From CADEGL01 sp050180485 (GTDB lineage: Bacteria > Pseudomonadota > Alphaproteobacteria > CADEGL01), in contig JBFXED010000013.1 in assembly GCA_050180485.1 (NCBI GenBank), forward strand, positions 27,662-91,661: DNA of 64,000 bases, given 5' to 3'. Under the pieces are notes generated by a model. It had not been told where the DNA came from, did no database searches, and saw nothing but the letters and a program-made list of their open reading frames with translations. Below, one piece after another: positions 34,146 to 41,682 of this stretch. Within the stretch, counting starts at the first letter, position 1. The number at the start of each line of letters is the position of its first letter. The position numbers were made by a program, and so were the translations under genes.

Positions 34146-34545
34146 CGGACTTCTTGAACGGGCTGCGCGGCACGTTGGAGATCACGACCACGTTCCGCCG
34201 CGCCGCCTTCTTTTTCCCGCCCTTCGCCGCCGCGTCCGTTTCGATCTTGCCCCAGCCGCGATCGAGGAAAAGCTGGGACGCCGCGACCCGCACGGATGCG
34301 GGCGCGTTCTCGTCGGCGATGATGCGGGCCAGGGCATGGACGACCGCGATGCTCTTGCGGCGAAAGAGCCGACGGATCTCGCGCTTGCCCGACCGTCCTT
34401 CCAGCGCGCGGTGCATCGCGTGCGTGCCGTGCTGGCCGCCCAGACAGCCCGACTGCCCCTTCTTCCATCCATGAACCGAAGGATCGGGATGATCCGCCTT
34501 GGTCCAGGGCTGTGAGGCGCGCGACAGCTTTTTATCGTCACCCAT
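34135..34545 (-). CDS. putative phage terminase small subunit
   Basis: A 136-residue basic protein (HGWKKGQSGCLGGQHGTH, KREIRRLFRRKSIAVVHALARIIADENAPASVRVAASQLFLDRGWGK). A helical region with repeat-like 'AVRVAAS-LFLDRGWGK' is typical of small terminase or DUF5681-type DNA-recognition subunits. It overlaps the large terminase start by 11 bp, the usual order small-large. The C-terminus is basic and likely DNA-binding. The assignment rests mainly on gene order and composition. Confidence 0.65.
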   Translation of the reverse strand: MGDDKKLSRASQPWTKADHPDPSVHGWKKGQSGCLGGQHGTHAMHRALEGRSGKREIRRLFRRKSIAVVHALARIIADENAPASVRVAASQLFLDRGWGKIETDAAAKGGKKKAARRNVVVISNVPRSPFKKSGGV

Positions 34546-34601
34546 AAAACCTCTGCATTTTGTAATTACCCAGGCTTTCCACCCCCAACATCCTGATGGT
34601 C

Positions 34602-34649
34602 TTGACTCAAGTTCTCTATTTGTTCTCCGCTACATCCTCCACCAGGAGG
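34602..34649 (+). promoter_or_regulatory. alphaproteobacterial LexA (SOS) box between divergent genes
   Basis: GTTC-TCTATTT-GTTC at 34611-34625 fits exactly the alphaproteobacterial LexA consensus GTTC-N7-GTTC. A TTGACT element lies just upstream (34602-34607). A strong AGGAGG follows at 34644-34649, before the ATG at 34654. The box sits 66 bp upstream of the terminase small-subunit start on the other strand, so it could repress both directions. Confidence 0.7.
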
Positions 34650-34653
34650 CACC

Positions 34654-35172
34654 ATGTTCCCCGACACCATTCGCAAGAATTTGATGTTCGATCTCAACTA
34701 CGCGCTGCGCCACCGCTGCACCGGCCTGAAATGGCAGAGGAACGATCCGTGCTCGGAAATCGCTGCCGAGACACTCGTGCAGCACCTCGAAGGGTCCAAC
34801 TACATCGTCATCCGGGGTCCGTCGGGTAAGACCGCCACCACGCCGGGGCCAACCATCGAGTTTCAAAAAGCGCATCAAGCGCTGCGCGAGCGCTATTTGA
34901 AACGGACCAACGACGCTGTCTCCGACGGCCTCGGTCCCGAAGACGCGCGCGCGTTTGGAGAAACAATGATTTCCGATCTGCGCGGAGAAGAACTGTTTCG
35001 CCCGTTCTCGGAAGCCGACTTCAAGCGCGAACTGGTCGATTTTGGCGCAATGCTTCTTGAGCTCTCGCACTATAGGTCACGCAAGAACGATCCGGCGGCG
35101 GCACTGGCGTTCGAAAACATCTGGCACGTTCTTTACCACTACAAAAAAAAGGAAGCGCCGCCGCACGCGTGA
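34654..35172 (+). CDS. putative SOS-regulated protein of unknown function
   Basis: A 172-residue soluble protein that I do not recognise. It is rich in charged helices (EFQKAHQALRERYLKRTND, FRPFSEADFKRELVDFGAMLLELSHYRSRKND). No catalytic motif, signal peptide or membrane helix is seen. The start has AGGAGG four bases upstream. The LexA box in its promoter indicates DNA-damage induction, and its position at the terminase edge of the prophage, divergent from the packaging genes, suggests either a phage accessory gene or a host SOS gene. Confidence 0.6.
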   Translation: MFPDTIRKNLMFDLNYALRHRCTGLKWQRNDPCSEIAAETLVQHLEGSNYIVIRGPSGKTATTPGPTIEFQKAHQALRERYLKRTNDAVSDGLGPEDARAFGETMISDLRGEELFRPFSEADFKRELVDFGAMLLELSHYRSRKNDPAAALAFENIWHVLYHYKKKEAPPHA

Positions 35173-35211
35173 TGCCGTCGACGCGTTCACACCACGCGAT
35201 GGAGCACCACC

Positions 35212-35364
35212 ATGGCGGCAATCGAAAGAATTTCGCAGGCGCGATTTCGCCGAGCGGATGCAGTGCCGGTCATGACGACCTCGATGTTGATGAGGGAAAC
35301 GCCGCTCGGATGTACGGGCACGCATCCGTTTCAGAGCGCCGTGTGCAAGCGCAAATGGGATTGA
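35212..35364 (+). CDS. small basic ORF downstream of the SOS-controlled gene, 50 aa
   Basis: A 50-residue frame (MAAIERISQARFRRADAV ... LGCTGTHPFQSAVCKRKWD) starting 40 bp after the previous stop, with GGAG seven bases before the ATG. Two Cys and many Arg/Lys are present. If real it would be the second gene of the SOS unit. No family is recognised; shorter than usual gene callers accept. Confidence 0.32.
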   Translation: MAAIERISQARFRRADAVPVMTTSMLMRETPLGCTGTHPFQSAVCKRKWD

Positions 35365-35647
35365 TCCAACAGCCTTGATCTTCGGGTCGAGAGAGAAAAC
35401 CCGCGCCGGGCGTAAACCCATTTCTCACTGTTGAAAATAATCCTATTTCAAATCGGATTCGGGGGGCAAGCAGAAAATGGGATTTCTCCCAAATTATTTT
35501 CCCCCAGATTTTTCGCATTCCGCCGGCCAGTTCGCTCATCGGCGTCACCTTGCAATGCAGGGATATCCCGCATTCCGCGCGCGGCCGTTTCCCGCTATGG
35601 AAAACGACAGGCCGCTTTCCGCGGGAAAACCGGACAACGAGGATGTC
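35365..35647. other. intergenic stretch without a convincing gene
   Basis: About 280 bp between the small basic ORF and the channel gene. It is more AT-rich at 35420-35520 than its surroundings, and contains a short run of C and T (35495-35515). An upstream in-frame extension of the channel gene crosses it but lacks a ribosome site. I see no RNA gene. Confidence 0.3.
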
Positions 35648-36517
35648 ATGACCGGAACGCCCGAACGGAAGGCCGAACGCCACCGGATCGACGCCTTGCT
35701 GCCGCCCGAGATCGCGCAGGCCTGCGAGACCGCCGGTACCGCCAAGGCCAAGCGGGATGAAATCGCGCTGTTGGTCCTGGGCGTGCTGGCCGGCGCCTTC
35801 ATCGCGCTGGGTGCCCTCTTCATGACGGTCGTCCTGACCGGCGCGGGCGATCTTCCCTGGGGCGTCGCGCGCCTTCTGGCCGGCCTCGTCTTTTCTCTGG
35901 GCCTGATCCTGGTGATCGCGGGCGGCGCCGAACTGTTCACCGGCGACTCGCTGATGATCGTGGCATGCGCCAGCCGGCGCATCACGATCCTCGCGCTGCT
36001 GCGCGCCTGGGCCCTGGTCTATGCCGGCAACATCATCGGCGCGGTGGGCACCGCCGCCCTGATGTTCCTGGCGGGGCAACACGAACTCGGCGGCGGCGCC
36101 GTCGGCCAAACGGCGCTTGCGATCGCCGACGCCAAGGCGGCATTGCCGACGGTCCGTCTTTTCTTTCTGGCCCTGCTGTGCAACGTCCTGGTCTGCCTCG
36201 CGGTGTGGATGTCGTTCGGTGCCCGCGGCATCGCCGACAAGGTTGTGGTCATCGTGCCGCCCATCGCGGCCTTCGTGGCCGCCGGCTTCGAACACTCGAT
36301 CGCCAATCTCTACTTCCTGCCCTACGGCCTCGCGCTCAAGGCCTGGACGGGGGCGGAATTCTGGCGCGCGATCGGACAGGACGCGTCGGCCTATCCGGCT
36401 TTGACCGTGGCCAACGCGCTTCACAACATCGCCGTCGCGACCGTGGGCAATCTCGTGGGCGGCAGCCTGATGGTCGGCGCCGTCTACTGGTTCGTCTATC
36501 TGCGCCGGCGCGCCTAG
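35648..36517 (+). CDS. formate/nitrite transporter family channel
   Basis: A 289-residue member of the FNT family with six transmembrane helices. Visible family landmarks are GGAELFTGDSLM (helix 2), the repeat NVLVCLAVWMSF (helix 4 half-membrane motif), GFEHSIANLYFLPYGL, and NLVGGSLMVGAVYW at the end. Such pentameric channels pass formate, nitrite or hydrosulfide. The ATG at 35648 has GAGGA five bases upstream and gives the usual cytosolic N-terminus of about 40 residues; the upstream extension to 35477 is unlikely. No formate dehydrogenase or nitrite reductase gene is near. Confidence 0.9.
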   Translation: MTGTPERKAERHRIDALLPPEIAQACETAGTAKAKRDEIALLVLGVLAGAFIALGALFMTVVLTGAGDLPWGVARLLAGLVFSLGLILVIAGGAELFTGDSLMIVACASRRITILALLRAWALVYAGNIIGAVGTAALMFLAGQHELGGGAVGQTALAIADAKAALPTVRLFFLALLCNVLVCLAVWMSFGARGIADKVVVIVPPIAAFVAAGFEHSIANLYFLPYGLALKAWTGAEFWRAIGQDASAYPALTVANALHNIAVATVGNLVGGSLMVGAVYWFVYLRRRA

Positions 36518-36664
36518 TCCGCGGCCGCGGCGGAGGTTCCCGCCGTCGCGCCCCAGCGGACACCGCGCCGCGGCGAATCGGGCGCGCGGACAGCACCGGG
36601 AAGCCGGATCGGCATTGTGCTATCCTGCCACAGGGGCGTTCGCACAGTCTGGCGGAGCACCACG

Positions 36665-37495
36665 ATGGCAGCGACCGATAAACTCTTCTCGGGTTCGATC
36701 CCGGAAATCTACGACCGGCTCCTGGTCCCGCTCATCTTCGAACCCTACGCGCTGGACCTCGCCCGGCGGCTGGCCGAGATCGGCCCGCTTGCCGTGCTGG
36801 AGATCGCCGCGGGAACCGGCGTGCTGACCCGTGCGATCGCCGCGCGGCTGCCCGCGCATGCGCGCGTCGTGGCGACCGACATCAGCCCGCCGATGCTCGA
36901 CCGCGCCAAGGCGCGGCAAGCGCAGGACGGCCGTATCGCGTGGCGGCAGGCCGACGCCTTGGCGCTGCCGTTCGACGACCAGGGATTCGACGCCGTGGTT
37001 TGCCAATTCGGCGCGATGTTCATTCCCGACAAGGTCCAGGGCTACGGCGAAGCGCGCCGCGTGTTGAAGCCGGACGGCCGATTCCTTCTCAACGTGTGGG
37101 ACCGGATCGCCGAAAACGAATTCGCCGATATCGTGACGGAGGCGCTGGCGGCGCGATTTCCGCACGATCCCCCGCGCTTCATGGCCCGCATCCCGCACGG
37201 CTATCACAATCAGGCGCAAATCCGCGCGGAACTGGGCGATGCGGGCTTCGCGGATATCTCGATCGACGCCGTGGAACACACAAGCCGTGGTTCGGCGCGC
37301 GACGTGGCAATCGCGTACTGCCAAGGCACGCCGCTCAGGACCGAGATCGAGGCGCGCGACGCATCCGCCCTCGAAGACGCGACGGCGCACGCGGCCGAGG
37401 CGCTCGCGCGCCGGTTTGGCAACGGCGTCATCGAAGGACGCATCCGCGCGTTGGTGGTCACAGCTTCATCACGGGCGAGCGCGCCACATCGCTGA
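36665..37495 (+). CDS. class I SAM-dependent methyltransferase
   Basis: A 276-residue methyltransferase. Motif I VLEIAAGTGVLTRAI, an acidic residue after strand 2 (VVATDISPPMLDRAK), motif ADALALPF and the post-motif DAVVCQFGAMFIPD match the UbiE/methyltransferase-11 type. The ATG at 36665 has GGAG seven bases upstream and is preferred over 36617. The target (small molecule or quinone) is not shown. It is flanked by the channel gene upstream and the large unknown-protein cassette downstream. Confidence 0.87.
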   Translation: MAATDKLFSGSIPEIYDRLLVPLIFEPYALDLARRLAEIGPLAVLEIAAGTGVLTRAIAARLPAHARVVATDISPPMLDRAKARQAQDGRIAWRQADALALPFDDQGFDAVVCQFGAMFIPDKVQGYGEARRVLKPDGRFLLNVWDRIAENEFADIVTEALAARFPHDPPRFMARIPHGYHNQAQIRAELGDAGFADISIDAVEHTSRGSARDVAIAYCQGTPLRTEIEARDASALEDATAHAAEALARRFGNGVIEGRIRALVVTASSRASAPHR

Positions 37496-37561
37496 CAAAC
37501 TGGTGATCGGCGATGAACGGGAGCCGGCCACACGGTCGGCACCGATGGGGGGAGCTTGCGT

Positions 37562-40249
37562 ATGGCAAATGATCTCTTCCGAATGGTCAGCTTGCGGCGA
37601 TCGAAGCCTTCCAACGCGGACCGTTCTTCCCCTTCAAGTCCAGACCCCCGGATGCGGTACCGGTCGATCCTAGATCGCCAACGCAATACCGAAGCCGCGC
37701 CCAGCACGAAGAGAGCCGCCGATCTGAAGGCGCGCTTCGCGGCCGTCGCGAAGCAGATCGAGCAGTTCGAGAAATTGCGCCTGACGGTCGTCGATGCTCA
37801 CATGTCCCTGCTGGCCGAGGAGCCGGTGCCAACGACAAGCCCGGGCGAACGCGCGTCGAGAGGCAGCCGGGCGCGAACGACCTCGACACGGCGAACATCG
37901 ACCAGTCGGTCTTCTATGGCCGCCGCTCCGATGCGGGCGGTCGATCCGCAGCGGTTCCTCGAGCGCGTGGAAGCGCGATTGACCGACAAGGAAATGGGCG
38001 TTTTCAAGAACGCTGTCGGCAATGCACTTGGCGCCTCTGTCCGCGATTTCAGCGACATTTTTTCCCACCTCGATGTCGGCGCCCTGATCTTCGAAGCGAA
38101 CAGCCTGTGCGCCCAGATTCAGGCCATCGAGCAGAATCTGGGCGATGATCTGCCCACCGTCCGCCCCGACGCCGAGGCCAGCGCCAAGCCGATCGTCGCC
38201 GCCGTCGGATGGGGCGATCTCATCGTCGCGCGCGAAAGCCTGGTCGGATACGAAGCGCACGAGATCTCGCACATCGAGAACATCCTTCCGGGCGAGAGCA
38301 AAGTCCGCGAGCTGAAGCGTACCGCCACAACCGAGCAGGTCGAGGAGAACGAGACGGTCACGGAAAAAGAGACGGAGAAGGACTCGCAGACGACCGATCG
38401 CTACGAGCTGCAGACGCAAAGCCAGGAGACGATAAACCGCGACTTCTCCATCACCGCAGGCGTCAACACGTCGGGCCAGTACGGCATGACGCAGGTCGAT
38501 ACCAGCCTGGACGCCGCTTTCTCGCAAAGCCAGTCGCAATCCCAGAGCAGCAGCCTCAACACGGCGCGCGACGTCGTCGCCAAGGCGGTCGAGCGCACGC
38601 TCGAACGTGTGCGAACACTGCGCCGCCTCACCATCACGGAGAAGATCCGCGAGCTGAACCGGCACGAGTTGGCGAACGCCGGGGGCACGGGCACCCCCAA
38701 ATCGATCAGCGGCATCTATGTCTGGGTCGAGAAGGTCCACAAGGTCGAGCTTCGGCACTACGGCACGCGAATGATGGTCGAGTTCCATATTCCCGAACCG
38801 GCCGTGTCCCTCCTTGAACGCGCCGCCGTTCGAAACACGCGCAAAGTTCTACCGCCGTTCAATGTCTCGCCCGCCGACGTAAAGCCGGAGAACTACATGT
38901 GCCTGGCGCAACAATACCAAGCGCTGGACGTCACGCCTCCGCCGACAGCTTTGATCGAGGTCGGATTCGGCTGGACCTCGACCCTAAACGAGGACGCAGA
39001 AAATTGGGCGGAAGACCAGTTCAGCGCCACCATCAACATTCCGGCCGGTTATCGGCCGACCTGGGCGAAGGTCGCCTGGAGTGGCCTTCAGGGGAAGAAG
39101 GAGAATCGCGAGTTCAACTTCGCATTTTCGGTCGGCGGCAAGTCGGAAGGCATCGAGCACACAGTCGTCACCTACGACGGCGTCGTCCTCAACCTCGACG
39201 CCGAGTTCAACTGGCCCCAAGGAGTCCCGATCTCCGGCCGGCTCCACGGTGCCTGGGACGGCGCCATGTATGTTCAGGCGAACCTCAAATGCGTCCGCAC
39301 GAAGGAAGCGCTCGACGCGTGGCGGCTCAAGACATGGCAATCGCTCAAGGCGGGCTACGACGTCTTGCAGCGGAAGCTTGCCCAGGAACAGCAGCAGGAA
39401 GCTTACAAGCAGAACCTGCTCATGGCCGCCGAGACCGATGGGCCGGAGGCCGAGAATAGGCGGATCGAGCGTGGAGAGCTGCAGAAGTGGGCCATCAAAT
39501 CGATGCGCCAAGCACCGCAGAACTTCAACGCCATTGAGCAGGTCGGCGACATGCAGGAGATCAGCCCGGTCTATGCCGACGCCCAAGCCCCCATCGTGCG
39601 CTTCTACGAAGACGCGTTCGAATGGGAACACATGAACTACTTCCTGTACCCCTACCATTGGGCGCGGCGGGCATCGTGGAAGATGCGCAACGCCGTCCAG
39701 GCCGTCGATCAGCAGTTCAAGGAATTCCTGCAGGCGGGCGCCGCGCGCCTCATCGTGCCGATCACGCCGGGCTATGAAGACAAGGTCGCCTGGTTCCTGG
39801 ACCCGAACAATGCAACGGTCGCGGAACTGGACCGCATTCTCTCCTCACCTCCGACCTCTCCGCCGGGCGGAACTGCCGACGACTTCCGCGATCTGTGGAT
39901 CGAGCTCCTCACTGACCATAAGCCCGATATGGCGCGCGGATCCGGCACCCTGAACGTCAAGAAGAACCAGACCAAGGTCCAGATCAACGCCGACAGCAAA
40001 TGGAACGTCAGCGAACAACGGGATATCGGCCGTGAGCTTCATATTGACGGAGGGCAGTACACGGTCGCCGCCGTCACCAACGACACTACCTTCAGCCTCG
40101 ATCGTCCATACGAAGGAGAGAACGATCCGGCCGCGCGCTATGTCGCCGGCAGTACGCCCTTCGGCCTGCCCTGGACAGTGAACGTTCCCACCTCCCTGAT
40201 CGTCCTCGCCGAGAACATCCCAACCCTTGAATCGCTTGCCGTGACGTAA
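37562..40249 (+). CDS. large protein of unknown function, first gene of a two-gene cassette
   Basis: An 895-residue protein I cannot assign. The ATG at 37562 is preferred over the TTG at 37556; GGGGGGAG lies upstream. Visible parts: a helical N-terminal region; YEAHEISHIENILPGES near residue 235; a highly charged, Gln/Glu/Thr/Ser-rich stretch (about 255-345, including QSQSQSQSSS) that looks coiled or disordered; beta-rich central regions; a large Gln/Glu-rich helical segment (about 595-660); and a C-terminal beta domain (VSEQRDIGRELHIDGGQYTVAAVTNDTTFSLDRPYEG) resembling the short sensor or attachment beta domains of phage tail and carbohydrate-binding proteins. A local compensated frameshift is visible at 37831-37941. 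It is followed after 5 bp by the next gene, so the two work together. Confidence 0.6.
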   Translation: MANDLFRMVSLRRSKPSNADRSSPSSPDPRMRYRSILDRQRNTEAAPSTKRAADLKARFAAVAKQIEQFEKLRLTVVDAHMSLLAEEPVPTTSPGERASRGSRARTTSTRRTSTSRSSMAAAPMRAVDPQRFLERVEARLTDKEMGVFKNAVGNALGASVRDFSDIFSHLDVGALIFEANSLCAQIQAIEQNLGDDLPTVRPDAEASAKPIVAAVGWGDLIVARESLVGYEAHEISHIENILPGESKVRELKRTATTEQVEENETVTEKETEKDSQTTDRYELQTQSQETINRDFSITAGVNTSGQYGMTQVDTSLDAAFSQSQSQSQSSSLNTARDVVAKAVERTLERVRTLRRLTITEKIRELNRHELANAGGTGTPKSISGIYVWVEKVHKVELRHYGTRMMVEFHIPEPAVSLLERAAVRNTRKVLPPFNVSPADVKPENYMCLAQQYQALDVTPPPTALIEVGFGWTSTLNEDAENWAEDQFSATINIPAGYRPTWAKVAWSGLQGKKENREFNFAFSVGGKSEGIEHTVVTYDGVVLNLDAEFNWPQGVPISGRLHGAWDGAMYVQANLKCVRTKEALDAWRLKTWQSLKAGYDVLQRKLAQEQQQEAYKQNLLMAAETDGPEAENRRIERGELQKWAIKSMRQAPQNFNAIEQVGDMQEISPVYADAQAPIVRFYEDAFEWEHMNYFLYPYHWARRASWKMRNAVQAVDQQFKEFLQAGAARLIVPITPGYEDKVAWFLDPNNATVAELDRILSSPPTSPPGGTADDFRDLWIELLTDHKPDMARGSGTLNVKKNQTKVQINADSKWNVSEQRDIGRELHIDGGQYTVAAVTNDTTFSLDRPYEGENDPAARYVAGSTPFGLPWTVNVPTSLIVLAENIPTLESLAVT

Positions 40250-40254
40250 GCGCC

Positions 40255-41523
40255 ATGGCTCCTCCGACCCCGGTCGAGTTGCTGCGGCAGGCGACGCAGC
40301 TTCAGGTCCTGTGCTCTGACTTCCTGGCGGAGGCGGAGGCCGAGCAGCGCAAGCGGTGGGAAATCATGCGCCGGGTCATCGAGGACGCTGGCAAGCAGTA
40401 CACCGCCATGCGGCTCGACATCCTCGAAGAAGAGAAGATGGATGAGAGCGCTCCTCTGTGGCTTTCCGTGGTCATCACGGTGGCGATCGCTCTCATTCCG
40501 ATGGAAGCGATCACGGTGGCGTTCTTTGAAAAGATGACCGAGGCGACCACCAAGCTGCTGACCAGACGGCTCGCGAAGGAAGCGGGGGATATCGAGAAGC
40601 TTTTGGCGACGGGGGTGCCCGCGGTGACCTCGGTGATGATGGGCAGCGCAAACTTCAAGAAGGCGCTGACCGAAAAAATCGAGAGAACCGAGAAGATGGT
40701 CGCGAAATTCGCGGAACGCTATGAGCCCGAGGTCCATCATGCCCTGGTCACGATGGCCCACACGGTCAGCGAATCGAAACTGCACCACTCTCTGTATCCC
40801 AAGGAAGCCAAACCGAAAAAGAAGAGCGAGGGGGCGAAGACCGACGCCGCGGTCGTGATGGTCACGCAGATGATGCACAAATGGGTCGATTCCCTGGGGC
40901 AGGTCGAGGACACCGCGCGCAAGCAACATCGCCAGGAAATCCGCGATCTTTTCGATATCGCCACGGCCAAGGATCCGAAGAAGGAAGCCAAGCAAAAGCG
41001 GGAGGCCGCGGAAAAGGCCGCCAGGGCGCAGACCGTCATTCCCTATAAGCCGCCGAGCGTTCCGGATTTCCCCAAGACCAGCAAGAAGGCGATCGAGGAA
41101 CTCACCGCGATCCGCGATCAGCTCCAGCCGGAGTCCACGCGCGACCGCCAGCCGACCATCGACGATTTACGGAACCTGCAGTTGCTCACGGAAGAGATCA
41201 TCTGGGCCTGCACGTATGACTTCACGCCGTGGTCGGTCCGCCCGAACGTGTATCAGCCGCGGGTCGTCGAGCCCGTGACGGCGCCCGAGAATCTGCCCGA
41301 CGCGCTCTGGAAAAGGCTCACGGCACGGTACGAAGACCCGGAGGAAGGCAAGACCTACGACGAGGTGGGGCCGCTTCACAGACTGGGCACCACCGACCTA
41401 CCGACAGAGGCGAAGGGGACGTTCAGCCCCAGGACGCGCCTGGCCCACTATTTCAGCCAGATTCTCCTGCCCGAAGTGGAACAGCAGAACGTGAAAGTCC
41501 TGCAACGCATGCAGGCAAGCTGA
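40255..41523 (+). CDS. membrane-anchored helical protein, second gene of the cassette
   Basis: A 422-residue protein with one clear membrane helix (residues 68-90, LWLSVVITVAIALIPMEAITVAF) after a helical, Glu/Arg-rich N-terminus. Long charged helices follow (KEAKQKREAAEKAARAQ), then a C-terminal domain (VYQPRVVEPVTAPENLPDALWKRLTARYEDPEEGKTYDEVGPLHRLG). The ATG at 40255 starts 5 bp after the stop of the 895-residue gene, so both are in one operon. No known family is recognised. The layout (large soluble partner plus single-helix membrane partner) suggests an envelope-tethered complex. Confidence 0.6.
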   Translation: MAPPTPVELLRQATQLQVLCSDFLAEAEAEQRKRWEIMRRVIEDAGKQYTAMRLDILEEEKMDESAPLWLSVVITVAIALIPMEAITVAFFEKMTEATTKLLTRRLAKEAGDIEKLLATGVPAVTSVMMGSANFKKALTEKIERTEKMVAKFAERYEPEVHHALVTMAHTVSESKLHHSLYPKEAKPKKKSEGAKTDAAVVMVTQMMHKWVDSLGQVEDTARKQHRQEIRDLFDIATAKDPKKEAKQKREAAEKAARAQTVIPYKPPSVPDFPKTSKKAIEELTAIRDQLQPESTRDRQPTIDDLRNLQLLTEEIIWACTYDFTPWSVRPNVYQPRVVEPVTAPENLPDALWKRLTARYEDPEEGKTYDEVGPLHRLGTTDLPTEAKGTFSPRTRLAHYFSQILLPEVEQQNVKVLQRMQAS

Positions 41524-41682
41524 AAGCCGGGAGGCGAACACAGCGCGCCGCGTGCTGATCGCGCCGCCGCGGCCTGACGGCCGGCCGCCGCGCCGCGGAA
41601 TTTGGTGATTGAAACCGCGCCGCCGCCGGCCGGATAATAAGCAGGCGAGTCCGAACACCGCGTCCTAACGTGTTGGGGGACG

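Noticed and set aside
17649..34545. Attachment sites or integrase for the phage remnant
   Set aside because: No tRNA, direct repeat pair or recombinase gene could be found near either end.
36691..36702. T-loop-like string GGGTTCGATCCC of a tRNA
   Set aside because: It lies inside the methyltransferase reading frame and no acceptor, D or anticodon arm can be formed around it.
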